Shown: positions 34,801-48,164 of the stretch, piece after piece
Layout of the letters: every line of letters starts with the position of its first letter
Position numbering within the stretch: the first letter of the stretch is position 1
DNA from: Leishmania donovani
Lineage: Eukaryota > Euglenozoa > Kinetoplastea > Trypanosomatida > Trypanosomatidae
Reading direction: 5' to 3'
NCBI RefSeq assembly: GCF_000227135.1
Contig: NC_018256.1
Span: forward strand, 571,485 to 635,484
Length of the DNA stretch: 64,000 bases
Program-made: the position numbers and the translations under genes
Notes under the pieces: model-generated
Database searches by the model: none
What the model was told of the DNA's origin: nothing
Seen by the model: only the letters and a program-made list of their open reading frames with translations

Positions 34801-36441
34801 CATGCGTTCGTGCGTGGGCGCGAAGACCTCGCCCTTCTCTTCTCTCCCCTTCTTTCCAATGACCCACACGGTGGGCCACTTCCGCACATGCGCTCCGTGC
34901 GCACACTCCCTCACGCTTACATTCCCCACGTAAGTTTTTTTTTCATTTGTAGGCTGCTCCTTCTCATTCTCTACGGTTTCGTATTGTATGGTTAGCTGGT
35001 CTCTCTTGATAGTGGTACAAGAATATTTTATTATTATCTTCTGATGTTTGTTTGCTTTAAAGGATGTGTGAGAGTTTTTTATTTTTTTTTCTGCTCACAT
35101 CTCATTCACTCTCTTCATCTCTTAATTTCTTTTTCTGTGCCATCCCTCTCCCTTCATCTCTTTCTTACCTGTTGGCATTTTTTGTCGTTTCTTGTTTTTC
35201 TTTTATTATTATTATTTTTTCCATTTGACCTCCCCTGCCTTTATCTTCATTACCTCCCCCCTCCCACACACACACACGCAGCCTTTGAATAAAGCGCTCT
35301 TGAAGCACCAGAGCCACATACAACAAAAAAGGAAAGCACACAAAGCCAGTGAAAAGTGAACGAGCCTCAATAGCCGTCTCACAACGAGTGAGACGCGAGG
35401 ATGAAGTGGATAGTCGACGAATGTTTTTTTCCGTTTTCATTTTCTTTGTTTTTGGTTGTTGTTGCGTGTGAGAAGACCTTGTGGTTAGAGGAAGGACGAA
35501 GAACGAGAAGAGGCCCGACACGATACCGTCGAGGATTTGTGAAGGACCCCTGCAATGGCGCGCGCATACGGTGTGCAGCTTATCGGAAGAACACAGCCCC
35601 CGTTGTGTGTAGAGCACCGCACCTGCAGTTTCACGACGACTTCACCAGAAAAAGAAGTCTTCCACAATACCGTTCACCACTGTATACATTTGTATGTGGG
35701 TGCGTGTCTCTGTGTCCCTTCCGTCTCTGTGGCTTTCTGTTGAGTTCCTCTTTCGTATGTGGTGAGACTCTCCCCCTCTTCGCCTTTTGTTTCGTGACAT
35801 CGCGCGCTCTGTCTGCCTCTCTCTCTGCCCTCCCTTTAAACCTTGTTATGTCGGGTCTTCTGTGCTGATGTTGATCACTTCCTTCTTTTTTTTTTTTGTA
35901 CACTGGAACGAAAAAGCAACAACATCACCAACACACAACCCCCTCCCTCCCTCGAAAAAAAAAAGAAATAAACAAGGAAATGGCTGCCTGTCTGTTTACT
36001 TCCGCCCCCCTTTTTTCCTTTTCTTGTTTCCCCCCTCACTTCTGCTTTTCTTTTTCCTTTTTTTTTGTGATCTGTCGATTTCAGTTTCGCCCCCGCTTTC
36101 ATTTTTTTGTATTTTTTTTTCGGCCTTTTCTCGCTTTTCTCTCGTATCTCTTCACTCGCTCTCGTTCTTGCTGCACCTTCGGTTTCTCTGTTTCTCTTTT
36201 TTTTTGTTTGCTCGGTTGTTTTCTTGTGTCACCACGACTTGTCTCCTCTCTCTCACACTTTCGCTTCACCTATTATGCCTCTCCCCTTCTCCGCTCTCTG
36301 CTTTACAGAGAGGTATACGATTAGCAACCTATCGGCACTCCCCTCACGGGCACATCTACACACGCGCACACTCTTGCATTATTGACGGCGTGCACCTCCC
36401 ATATTGGCGTCTAGCATACTCGTGCTTTGCTTATTGTGTAC

Positions 36442-36498
36442 ATATATCGATATATATATATATATCTATACATATACGTACGTGTGTGTGTGTGTGTG
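36442..36498. repeat. compound TA/GT microsatellite
   Basis: An imperfect TA-rich run (36442-36476) is followed after a few bases by a (GT)n run (about 36481-36498). Confidence 0.85.
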
Positions 36499-39400
36499 CT
36501 CTGCCTCGAATGGGATGTGCAGTCCTGTGCGGGTCCTTTTCGCTCGAATGCCGTCTCTTGCTTCGTGCGCGTGCACTTGTGTGCTCTATGCAGACGTCTG
36601 CGCGTTCGCGCACACTTTCTTTTTCGATTTCCCCCTTTTTTGTAGTTTTCTTTGTGCGCGTGTGCCTCTCCTCACTCTCTCGGCTTTCGTTTGCTTCTCT
36701 CTTTTTTTTTTCTCCTCGTTTGCCGTGCTGCAGATGATGCCGTTGGCGCTTCTTCTTTGGCTTCCATTCTTGATGATGAAGGACACCGTTGTTGCTGCCA
36801 CTGCTGCGGCGGAAGTGGGAGGGTGTGATCGAAAGAAGCTGCCAAACAAGAAGAAAAAGGCAGAACTGAGAAACAACACAACCACACAAGCGAACGAGGC
36901 GGAGGGTCGAAACGCTAAGGCAAGCAGAAAATGCCATCGAAAAAAGAAGGAAGGCGGCGAGACGAAACGGCGGGAAAGGGCGTATAGAATCTGCCACAAG
37001 CATCCCCCCTTTCCCCTCCCCCCTCCCCCCAGGCCTGACGGAAACGACAATGCAAAAGGGGAAACAAAAAGCAAAACGGAGCGAGCCACCGCCACCGCCA
37101 CCGCCACCGCCCAAGCTCATTAGCAAACAGCTTTGTAGCTGAGGGAGGGGTGGGTGGAGATGTGAAAAAAAGAAAAAGCATGCAGTCCAGAAAACAACAC
37201 CGAAAGATGTACAAGGAGTGCGAGAGTGTGCGCGTGCGTTGGGGCTTGCCTATCTGCTTTTCCTCGTGTTTGGGCGCGAACACAAATGTACATGCACACA
37301 CACACATACACACACAGACATGAGCAGAAGAGGGGTGCTGCGCAACGCCAAGAAACATACGGCAGGACACAAGCACGGTCAAGCGCAGACGCTTCTTCAG
37401 AAAGATCTGCACGTTGCGCGGACGTGGCTGTGACCGAGCGCGCGCAGACATGGCGGTATCTTTTTTTTATGTTTGCTTTTCGTTTCATTCCTCCCTCTCT
37501 CTGTGTTTCACCTTTAGCCCGCCTTTTTTGTTTTCTCGCCTTCTCTCACTTCGGTGCGCTCAACTCCGTGTTGCGTCTTCCGCACAGTCTTCTCTATTAT
37601 TATTATTTCGCCCGTTCCTTTTCAGGTCGTTTGAGCTCCCCTTCCCTCCCTCGGCCTTCTTCCCCTCGTGCCCCCTTCCACGATTAGTGCGACTGGTACG
37701 ACCACCGCACGTACGGCTAATGAGTGCGTCTTGCGTTCCCGTTTCCCCATTTTCTTTTCTTTGCGTCTCGCACGATTTTGATGCCGATCTTGCTGCTTCC
37801 GTGCTTCGTCTTCCGTGTAGTTGCGCTGATGGTATCTCATGCCATAGCCGGCAGGTGCGTGCGACGGACAGAGAACACATGAGGCGGATGACTCTCCCTT
37901 TATCCGCTCTCGATACAGTGGCAGAAGTTGCGTGTGCGAATGAGCAGCGGCGGTGGCAGCAACGAGGATGCGCACGAAAGACAGCTTTTATCTCCCGCTG
38001 TGACCACTAGCAGTCTCTCGTTTTGTTGTTTTAGTTCTTTTGCACCCCCACGAAGAGCGGGGCACACAATGGCATGGCTGTGGCAACACCACAAACAGAA
38101 AGAAAGAGGTGCTTGCCAGGGCCTCAGCTGACGTGTGAGGAACAGAGGGCATCTAGACGAGCTGGTTTAGGGCTGCGATGTCCGGCACAAACACAAACGC
38201 GGCTAGCTGTGTGCTCTCTCCCAGTGAGACGAGGCGGATGAGAGTAGATCAGGAGAAAGCATGGGAACTGCAAAGATCGACGCGATGGAAAGGCGAATAA
38301 AATGCGCTCGGATGCGTTGATGCGATCTCTCTCTTCTCCCGCTTCTGCCTCTTTTCTAGCACTTGCTTGCTTGCCATGCGCTGTGGAGTTTCCACTGTGC
38401 GTGCGCGCATGCGAGTATTCTTATACAATCGCTCCATCAGGATTGTGCCTAACCTCACTCGTGAGGAAAGCCTCCTCTTTCTTCTCCCATTTTCCTTCTT
38501 CACGCAGACGCAGATGTGGGTCTTGCGTTTGAAATTTTTTTTTTCAATTTCTCGTTTTTTCTGGTGTACTCTTCCGTTTTCTCTGCGTGTATTGTGGTGA
38601 AGGCTCGCTTTGGACAGAGAATGCAGACGCCCGACAGTCGTCCTCTGCCCCGGCGGTGTCTTCTGCTTCAACACTTTCCCTCCCTTTTTTCCTCTTCCAC
38701 AGCCAGCCTGCGAACCTTTGTTGTCATCTCAAATTGTTTTTTTTTTTCTTTTCGGCTTCTCATTTCTTCAAGTGTTTATTCTTTGCGTTCTCGCTCAGTT
38801 TACTCAGGCAGTCAGAGCGAACGATAAGCACCGGCATCGTGGGCAAGCGCTTACTTTCATGCTTGGATACACCTCCTAACGCTCTTTGCCCAATCGCTGC
38901 TTTCTTGTTGGCATTCGAAGTCCCGATCGGGCCATCTTCCCCTTAGCTTTTTTAGTGCATCAGAGTCCGTCTCACCCATGCCACCCCCCGTTTTCCCATC
39001 TCCACCAGGTAAGACAGGTAATCCGGAAGGATGGGTGCTTCAGTACTCTCGTAAGTACCAATAAAAAGAACAATATGCATAGAATACCGAAATACCACCT
39101 CGGGTCGTAAGGCTCGGTGTAAACAGCGTGATCGCACGCGCGCTTACACACACACACACACACTTCCGATTGGATCATCTGACGGTGTGCACACTATCGG
39201 TGGCAACGTGTATGCTGCGCTCTCTAACGTTTTCCGCTCTCTCTCCATCCCCTCTGTGCTCTCACGCGGGCAAAATGAAAAAAAAAAAAAACAAAGGAAA
39301 GGAAAAGAAAGTTTTATTATTATTATTATTTTTTCCTTTGCTCCCTTTTCAAGAAACGTTTTGTGTTGTGCCTTCGACGGTTGTCTCCGCGTGCTCATCA

Positions 39401-41883
39401 GCATGTCGCGATGCGTAGGGACGTTTTTTTTTGTAGTGATGCTTGACTTCTCCGTGTATTTTGTTGTGTGTGCGTGTGACTCTCTCTGTGTTGGAGCCTT
39501 TGCTTTCCTTCCTATTAATGCCATTTTGTTTGTTGTTTTGATCTTTTTCGGGCGATTGGGCTGCGCTTGTTTTTTTTTCTGACTTTACTATTTTTTTTTC
39601 TCGCTCTCGTCTTTTCTGGAGTTGCCTCTATGTGTGCATCTTTGCGTGGCTGGAGAACATTTTTTTTTTTGCTGCTGTTGTTGGTTTCGTTCTCCGTCTG
39701 TCTCCCTCTGTCTTGATCTGTTGCTATATGTGCACGTTGGTGTGGTGGCGGAAACTCTCCACTCATGCTTCATTTTTTTTTTCAATTCAACGTGCCTTTC
39801 GGCCCATCATGAGCAAGTCTCAGCCGTGCCCGAATGCAGGTTTGCGTCTAGGTGTGCTTGCGCGCGCGTCTGGGCCAGCATCTACTTGTGCGTGGAGCTG
39901 ACGCGGTTTCTGGAAGGCAGACGAGCGACCAAAGAGAGGTGCGCTCCTCTCGTTCTCTCTTTATCGTTCACCCTCCTTGCCTGCACTTTTTTTGTGCGTG
40001 TTGCTTATCAGCTCTTGCCGATCACGCTCGCGCATCTCTCGCTCTGCGTTGTTTTCTCTTAGTGGAGGCTTTTCTTTCGCCTGTATCTTTTCATCTCCTG
40101 TGTATCCCACCATCTCGGACTTCTCTTCGTCATCTTCCCGCCTCTTTGCGTTTGCTAATACTTAAACCGACACAGACCGCGAGATGAGGGGAGAACAAGA
40201 AAACCAAGAAAAGGAAGTAGAAACGAAACTAAAGCGCATGATCGCCGTGAGCATATTCCTTTGCACGCGCGCGTTATGTATGTGGGTGTGCTCGTCCATA
40301 GGTGCTTCGTGTATGTGTTTGCCGATGCCAACTAAATGCATACAAAAAGCGCATCAGCCTTTGTTTCACTGAACCCCTCTTCCGTTGTGTCTTTTTTCCT
40401 TTATTTTTTTCTGATTGCTTCTCAAACACGAGAGCTGGATGCTCTTGTGTGTCCGGTTCATAGGGCAGTAAGGAAAGTCAAGAGCAGGGGAATCGAGAAC
40501 GAAAAAGAGGGAAGGGGAACGTTTTGAAGCAGGTAACCCCTCCGAAAAAAAAAAACATAAAAGTACATGCTAACTATCTTCCCTTTCGCCAGCTCTCTTT
40601 TTTCTTGTTATTGCTGTCTTCCGTTCACTCGCCTGTTTTTTTTTCCACGTTCTGACGGAAGTACTTAATGCCTTTTTCTTTCACTTCCTCATCATGCTTT
40701 TCACATCTCCCTGTACCTCTCCTTTTTCCAGATATCATCCATTACGCACTTACTTGCCCTTCTTTTTTTTTTTCGAGGTGTTTGTTGATTGCTCTTCCAT
40801 TCGACCTGCTATCCCTTCATGGGCTTCCCACTCCCTTCACGCTTGCTCTTGCTCTCTCTCTCTTCACGAGTCTGTGCCCATGCGCAGATGCGTGCTGTGC
40901 GTGTGTGTGCTTGAGGAGGAGGGGGGGGGAAGGGCGATAGGATTGCATTTTATTTGCTGTATTCGCCGATCTTTGCAGTTGTTTCGGGTCCCCTCCCACT
41001 CACCCTCCTCTTTCTCTTGCAGACAATACAGATCGCTCACCTGCAGCGTTTTTCTCCCCTCCTCTTTTCTATCTTCCACGCGCGGTGCGCTGCTACGGAG
41101 TGTCTCACAAAGGCGTCTTCAACGCAAAACGTGCCAACATTGTCGTTGTGCACTCTCGCGCTTTTCTCCCCCCTCCCTCCCTTGTATTCCTTGTGTATGT
41201 GTGCATGTTTTTCTTTCACATTCTGCCTCCAGTTGTTGGTGTTCCTGCAGAGATGGGCAACCTCATTCAATAAAAAGTAAAGCGGTGACGGCAGGTCCCG
41301 CAAGAGCCCATACGCATACATATTTGCTTACATTTGCATATGCTCTCCTTCGTGTGCACGGGTGCTAGCGTGCCCTCATCTTTTTCTTTTTGCCGCCTTT
41401 CCTCTCACGCATCTTCACCGGATTCCTTGATGCGCTGATCCTCATTCCTCTTATCTGCCCACCTCAGTTTTACTTTTTTTTTCTCTGACGTTTTGTTTTG
41501 TTTGCTTTCCCCCATTTCTTCGCGGACCTCCTTCCCTTCATTTCGCTTTTTCGCCTCTCACCGGGTGTTTGCGTTCTCATGGAGGGGTGATGGAGGGTGT
41601 GTTCAGTGGATAAGAAAGAGGCGGCAGGGCAACAACAAGAGAAAGCACCGGATACAGGGTCGGGCGAGTGTCTGTGTGGGGGTTCCGCAGTCCCGCGATC
41701 TCTCTACTACGCCACAGTTTCCTTATTTTGTCTCTCTTCTTTTTTTTGTTTTGAGCACTCCCTCGTTCCTCATGAAAGCGCCTATGTTCCTTCTCCTCGC
41801 ACATGTGTGTGCGTATGCCGTTTTTTTTTTTCGTACCCCTTTTCTCGTCTCCTTTTCTTTTTTTCCTATCTCTTCTTGGCGGC

Positions 41884-42484
41884 TGTGTGAGGGAGGCTAT
41901 CACCGAGTGCGAGGCCGCAGCCTTTTTTCTCTCCATGCTCATGCACGTCGGCGGTGGTGAGGAGAAGCCAGTGGACTGCACCGAAGTGACGCACTACTAA
42001 GCATCTTCGATCTACTTCCGTCTCTCCGTCTCTCTTCTTCTTTCACGTGCGCACGAAAATGGGTTTCTCTCAGGCCGCAGCACCCAGTACACGTGCTGCG
42101 CTGGCGAATGGGCCGCAAACAGAGGAAGCGACACGGTGAGAGAGGTGCAAAAAGTGCTCCTTCAATGCGCCGCCCCATTCTTCACCATCACCATCTTCTT
42201 GTGGAGTGGCTGCGCTGGTGGCGGCGGATCCATGCGTATGCCAGCCCATGTATCTGTGCCCGAATCGGGGAGGAAAAGCGAGCAGAGAGCAGAAAAAAAA
42301 AAAGAAACGTGAGCAGGGCTATTTGCTCAAGGGATCATACGCTGGTGGTAAGGTGCCAGTGAAGGGGCTGGGATACCGCGGCGAATGCATGGAGCCAAGC
42401 ATAAAGCACCACACCCTTGCCCCAACTCCATCCAAACGACCGGACATATCAAGACCTGTAAGTGTCTTCACTAGCGGAATGTAG
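41884..42484 (+). pseudogene. possible decayed coding fragment, unknown
   Basis: Within T-rich DNA this stretch is richer in GC and has two protein-like parts. The first is a short C-terminal-like frame ending in EEKPVDCTEVTHY and TAA at 42000. The second is a frame from an ATG at 42059, interrupted by TGA at about 42137 and otherwise open to 42484, with several Cys and Lys residues. No family was recognised. It may be a chance composition effect. Confidence 0.2.
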
Positions 42485-42960
42485 GCTCGACAGAATGCGC
42501 ACCGTCGAGATTCCTTCGCTTTAATGCCGTCACATCTTGTCTTTTTTATTGCTGTGGCGTGCATTTACTTTTTGGTTGCATCATTACTTTCGCTCTTGCT
42601 ATGCTGCTGCACCTGCGCAACTACCACCAGCTCCTTTCATTTTTTTTTTAACGTGCCATCCCCCGAAGAACGTCATCTTGATGCCCTTTCTTTGTACTTT
42701 TTTTTTAAAATACCCTACAGCTCTGCGGTAGTTGTCGTTTCTACTGCTCTTCTTTTCCTCTTGTTCTGTCAGCTCACTGTATCCGTTGGTCTGTCGCATC
42801 CGCACATCTTTTCGTCTTTGCTTGTACGGAAACCTCCGTCCTGCTTGTGAGCCTTCATCTTCTTCACCGGATAGCCTTTTCCCGCTCTCTGCACAACCCC
42901 TTCTCTCTTCTGCCTACACTTTCGTTCTCGTTTGCCCTTCTCCCCTACCGCCACTAATTG

Positions 42961-43880
42961 CTGCAACGGCGGGTGACTGGCAGTGGCGGCATGGGGTGCG
43001 GATGGTGTGCTGCCTACTGCTGCGCTGGCGCATGCTTCTCCGCGGGCCCCCTTCCTCTCCACACACCCACGCCTGCGAAAGGCCTGTGGGCTCAGCAGAG
43101 GGCGGGATGTCCCCTGCTGCCTTGCCACACACGCATAGCGGCGCCCCACCTGTGGGACGGCACGTGTGGTCAAGCGGGCCAGCCACGCCCTCTCCCCCAC
43201 CCCCAGGCAGCAGCGTCGTCCTGAAACAGGCACCGAGGGCGCAGGAATGCGAGCACTGTGCGCAGGTGNNNNNNNNNNNNNNNNNNNNNNNNNNNNNNNN
43301 NNNNNNNNNNNNNNNNNNNNNNNNNNNNNNNNNNNNNNNNNNNNNNNNNNNNNNNNNNNNNNNNNNNNNNNNNNNNNNNNNNNNNNNNNNNNNNNNNNNN
43401 NNNNNNNNNNNNNNNNNNNNNNNNNNNNNNNNNNNNNNNNNNNNNNNNNNNNNNNNNNNNNNNNNNNNNNNNNNNNNNNNNNNNNNNNNNNNNNNNNNNN
43501 NNNNNNNNNNNNNNNNNNNNNNNNNNNNNNNNNNNNNNNNNNNNNNNNNNNNNNNCATGGCATGCAGGCAGGGCGTGCAAGGTCTCGGAGGGCCCTGGCC
43601 TGCGTGTGGCCGACTTCCTTGCTGCGCTCGCCCGGCATGCCCCCTTGATCGCCACCCCCTTCTACCCGCACGGCAGACGCCACGGCCTCCGCCCACGAGC
43701 GGGACCCTGAAGGCGGCCCTGCTTGGATCAGGGCATGCGGTCCACCCATGCGCGTGTGCCGCCGGGTGGCGCGGCATGCGTGCGGGGGAGGGCAAGAGAA
43801 GCCGATGGGACGCATGGCCCGATTTCGACGGCAGAACTGCTCGTCCTGGTCGACGCGGATGTGGCGGCAGTGCGACAGGG
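42961..43880 (+). repeat. SIDER-like dispersed repeat, copy 4, with internal gap
   Basis: It starts at the same base as copy 2 (CTGCAACGGCGG). It supplies the longest gap-free view of the 5' part (42961-43268), including a G/C-rich stretch absent from the 5'-truncated copies. After a 287-N gap, 43556-43880 matches copies 2 and 3 almost perfectly. It ends at GTGCGACAGGG, earlier than all other copies, and unrelated sequence follows. It lies about 11 kb downstream of gene B and 7.3 kb upstream of gene C. Confidence 0.6.
43269..43555. other. assembly gap, 287 N
   Basis: A run of 287 N inside SIDER-like copy 4. Confidence 0.95.
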
Positions 43881-46081
43881 GTAGATAAACTGTGTTGGCT
43901 TTGGTACATTTATTGCTTTGTTCATGGTAGAGCGGCACCCTAGAACGACAGAGAAAAAAGAAGTGCTCCTTTTTTCGGTTTGTTTTTCTGTCGTTACGTC
44001 TCACCCCGATCGCGTGAGCGGTAGTGCATCCTCTCTCTCTCTCTCTCCCCGCCCCTCTGATTTAGCTGCGCGCGTATTCAAATTGCTCACCCATTCCTCT
44101 CCCCTTTTGTTTTTGTGTGTGTGTGCGTGCGTGTTTGTTTTGTTTTGTTGTGCGCATTGTGCTTCTCAGTGCGCCTGCTGCGTGCCCTGCATATGCGATT
44201 TTGGGAGATCCTTAGCTTGTATGTTTATGGTTTCGTTTCCGTTTTTAGTTACGCATATGGTTTTTTGTTTGGCACCGGAAAGCCGTTATGAAAAAAAAAA
44301 ACAGATAACCACACACATACACACACATACACATAGACAAGCGGTTATGGAGGAGTGAGGCCATCATTCCTGCGAGGGGGAGGTAGAGGAGTGCTTGTCT
44401 CTCGTTCTTTCGGCCGTTGCGTACTTTCATCTTTTTCTATGGTATTGGTAACGCATACACTGAACCTCTGTTGGGCGTCTTCTCTCCTCACCGTCTTCGT
44501 GGTCTGTGAAAGCGTCGCGATGCTGTAGTAAAGGGACGCTCGGACCTATAGAGGTGCCCACCATGCGGTCGAAACCAAGTCTCGCACCGCCCACCGCCAA
44601 CTCTTTTCCCTTCCTTTCTGTACTCTCTACTAGCTCTTGTCTTCCCCCGCCCTCTTCCTCTTTCTATTACTCGGATTCGTATACTGGCGTACACCTTTCT
44701 GTTTCTACTTTCTTCGCATCACAATATTGTCTCTCCGACCCGCACGCACCCACTCACATCCCATCATCCCCTCCTTTCCCCCCTTTTTCTGCACGCGCGC
44801 CACTCTTCACCACCGCCACCTCCGTAGAGTCGAAAATTGTTTTGTTCGTATTTTTCTTTCCCCTCCTCCTGCCTACGAAGCACGACGCTTACACGCAAAC
44901 ACGCCGACACACGCATTCGTTTCTCTTTTTGTGTCTCTTCTCGGCCTTTGATCTTGCTTTGCTCTTCTCCTTCCTCTTCAAACCAAGCCCTGCCTTTCGC
45001 ATCTCTACTACCAAGCGCGCCACCCTCCCACTTCCCTCGGTGGCCGGTACTCTTGCTTCTTTTTTCCCCTTATCTCGTGGGTTCCACGATCTTGCTCCGT
45101 CAAAGTCTCGGGGGTTGGAGCTCCACGACGCGCTTCTCTGTCTCGCACGCATCTTACTCGCTCTGCGACTAGTTTCTCTCCTGCTCTTCCTTTAGTTGTC
45201 TCGTTGTGTGTGTGTGTGTGTGCGCTTCACTTCCTGCGCCGTTCGACGACCCTTTCCTCTCTCGCTCGCTCACGCACCCTCAGAAAAAGGCGCGTCTGCA
45301 TGTCTGGTGGCGGTGCTCAGAAACAAAGAGAGAAGGTTACCGTTGTCATCGGCTGCAGGCCGAGGCCAACGACACGGGTTTTGAATCGACACACATACAG
45401 AGGCTCGCGAATTACCACCGACTGCGCTAGCAACACACCTGCGTACACCAATTCACACGCCTCGTGAGCACCTATCGATATAGTCAGGCACACAGGCGAA
45501 CAGACCCCCTCTCCGCTCCTCCGCCTTTAGTCCTCCTGCGCTTGCGTGAGTGGGTGGGTGCCGTCTTTGCTTTTGTGGGTCTGCGATCTTGTGTATTTTT
45601 GTGCATGAGTACCTGCGTCGTGTGCATCGATCTGTGCGCGTTTTTTTTATGTGTTTGTGTGGCTATGCCTCTGTTACAGGTTCTCATTGTCTAGCTGTTT
45701 CTTGTCTCCCTCCCTCCCTCCATAGTACAAACCATACCCCCTTCTCCCCTCTCCGTCATCCACTGTCTTTTTGTCTTTTCAGCGTCCCCCCTCTCTCGCT
45801 CCCTCTTCCTTTGTTGGCTCCTCTGTGCGTGTTGCTTCTTGACTTGTTGCTTGATCTCTGCTCTCGGTGCCGTGCATGAACATTGTGAGTTTGGGACTCC
45901 TCGCTGGCCACCCCCTCCCCACTCTCTCACTCTACCTGCCCGTCCCATTGTTTTTCTGTCTCCATTTTCCTTCGAGCTGTGTCACCCCGCTGCTGCTCTG
46001 TGTCTGTCTGCGTGCGGTGGCCGTATTTTTGTATGGTGCCGTTTTGTGTCATCGACACGTCCAGTTCTGGCCGTTGGTGAA

Positions 46082-46116
46082 ATATATACATAAATATATC
46101 TATATATATATATATT
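46082..46116. repeat. TA-rich microsatellite
   Basis: An imperfect ATA/TATC run ending in a perfect (TA) tract. Confidence 0.9.
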
Positions 46117-48137
46117 GGGGTGCTCGCATCGCTCGTAATTTTGCCTTCTTATAGTCTGCTACCGCTGTTCTTGTTGACGTTGGCGTTTATCTGCGTGTGC
46201 ATTTCTTGTCAATCTATCTTCCTTGCTCTCGTGCATCGAGTATAGTGCTGTCGATTGAGCGTGCTCGTTTCCGCGTCCCCAAACAGACGGGGTGTGTGCG
46301 GACGTTGCGTTTTCGTGCGCGTGCGTTTGTTTGTGCGGACGTTGGTGTGCTGGGCGTGCGGTGCGCTGTGGAGGGATCAACATCGAAGCAGAGGTCTCTG
46401 CTCGCACGGAGACTGCCATTGATCGAGAGCAAACAAGACAAGAGGAAAAAAGACCAACAACATTAGCATCCATAAGTTCATTACTTGCTCCCCCTTTGTT
46501 TGTCGTCGTTTGGGTGTTGCATTTTTGCGGCGTTTCTGGTTCAGCTGTTGCCGGTGCTTCTGCTGCTGTGTCCCTCTTCTTCCTCTTGCTCATCTGTTTC
46601 AATCTGCTTACTTCCCTCTGCGTGTTTCCTGTTTTGTTGTCGCCACAACCCTTTCCGCACTGACGTTCTCGCGTCCGGTTCTCGTCACACATCTGTTCCC
46701 GCTTCTACGCTTGGGTGGTGTCTCCACTTTTGCTCTCTCTCTCTGACCGCTGCGTTTCAACATCTTCGTTCCTTCTCTTCTCCGTGCTTGTCTTGTCTCT
46801 CTGCCTGTCTGTCTCTCTCTCTCTGTGGTTGTTCCGTTTTAGAGCGACGAGGACGCCGATCAGGAACTCCCCCTCACCTCCCGTCGTTGTCTACTTTGGT
46901 GCTTGCTTGCCCATTCCCATTCCCCTTCCTTCCTCGGCAATCCCGCCTTGCCCTTCTCGTTCTCGGTCGGCTTGCGCTTGCCTTGTAAAACCCTCCTTGT
47001 CTCACCCCCTTTTTTTTTGTTCCTCCTGAAGGGTCAGGAACAGCGCACAGGCAACTTCTCTGTCACGCACACTCACAAAGACAAAACCGAACACGAAAAC
47101 GAGTACAAAACACGCCCGCATTTTTTTTTTGGTCGTAATCGTCATTAAAGTAAAACCGAACAAACAAGGCTGCTGTGAGTTGTCCGTGTTGTTCGTTTCT
47201 GCCTTTCGATTCTGCTGGCTTTGGTTGTCTTCTCTATCGTTTTTTTTCCCCCTTTTTTCTCGTTGTCGTTTTTCCTCCTTTTCGCTAAAGACAAGCCTCT
47301 CTTCCCCTCCTTCCCATCAAAGACGGCCGCGAAGACCCGTTTTTTTTTCTCTGTTCTTTCCGCTTTTCTCTGCCACATCCCCAAACACCCCTCCGCTTGT
47401 TGCCCGGGCCTCACAGCGCACCTGCTTTTGTACCTCCTCCTCCCTCTTCCGGGCATAGACAACGCACTCAGGCGCAGAGTGCATACTGGACTGCGGTTTA
47501 CGCTACCTCATCCCTTTGAGACTTGCGCTTGGCCAGGGGCGTATACCGGCTCTCGTGTGCCTGCCGATCTCTTTCCTCTCTTACTTCTCACTTCTGTGCG
47601 TTTTTTTCCTTTTCGCTCTTTTTGTTGTGCAACTGCGGCGTATCTAAACAGTCTGACGGATATCTATATATAGATAGATCCATCTATATATGTGTGTGGT
47701 TGTTTTCTTTCGGTCCCTCTCTCTCTGTCGTGCTGATTCTCTCTGTTTAACGCCATTTTTTCTTTTTTTTGTTTGCCATTCATGTTGGCCTCACCGCGCA
47801 GTCACCCCGACACAGCGTAACGGCCGACGAAACGAGCAACAAGAGAGAGAACAAAAAAAAACGTCGCGAAGGGGTTCGGCTTGTGCCATCTCTTTCCATC
47901 TTTTGCTTTGTCGCTGTTGTCTTTAGTCGCATGCTCTGAAGGAAACACCAAAAAAAAGAAACGCACATTGCCGTTGACTTCTTCGTGCTGACGTTCCTTT
48001 TTTATTTTCCGTTTTGTTTTGCTTTGCCTTTCCTCCTCCTCCTCTTCCGCTCCGTCTGTCGCTATCTTGTACGTGTGTTGTTGTTGTTGTACGAACTAGT
48101 TGTATCTTGGCAGTAGCGTGTGACGTTCTTCTGTATC

Positions 48138-48164
48138 TATATATATATATATATCCATATATCT
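48138..48164. repeat. TA-rich microsatellite
   Basis: A perfect TA tract of about 18 bp, then CCATATAT. Confidence 0.9.

Larger units (their letters stand above)
31846..42960. other. 11.1-kb gene-free interval downstream of RRM gene B
   Basis: No supported gene. T/C tracts alternate with A-rich blocks (about 33640-33720, 35300-35350, 35900-35985, 36830-36960 and 39270-39310). TA and GT repeats lie at 36442-36498. A GC-richer, coding-like island at about 41884-42484 is listed separately. Frames such as 35787-36737 are translated pyrimidine tracts. Confidence 0.6.

Noticed and set aside
35787..36737. 316-codon open frame on the + strand
   Set aside because: Same composition artefact; runs through homopolymer T and TA repeats.
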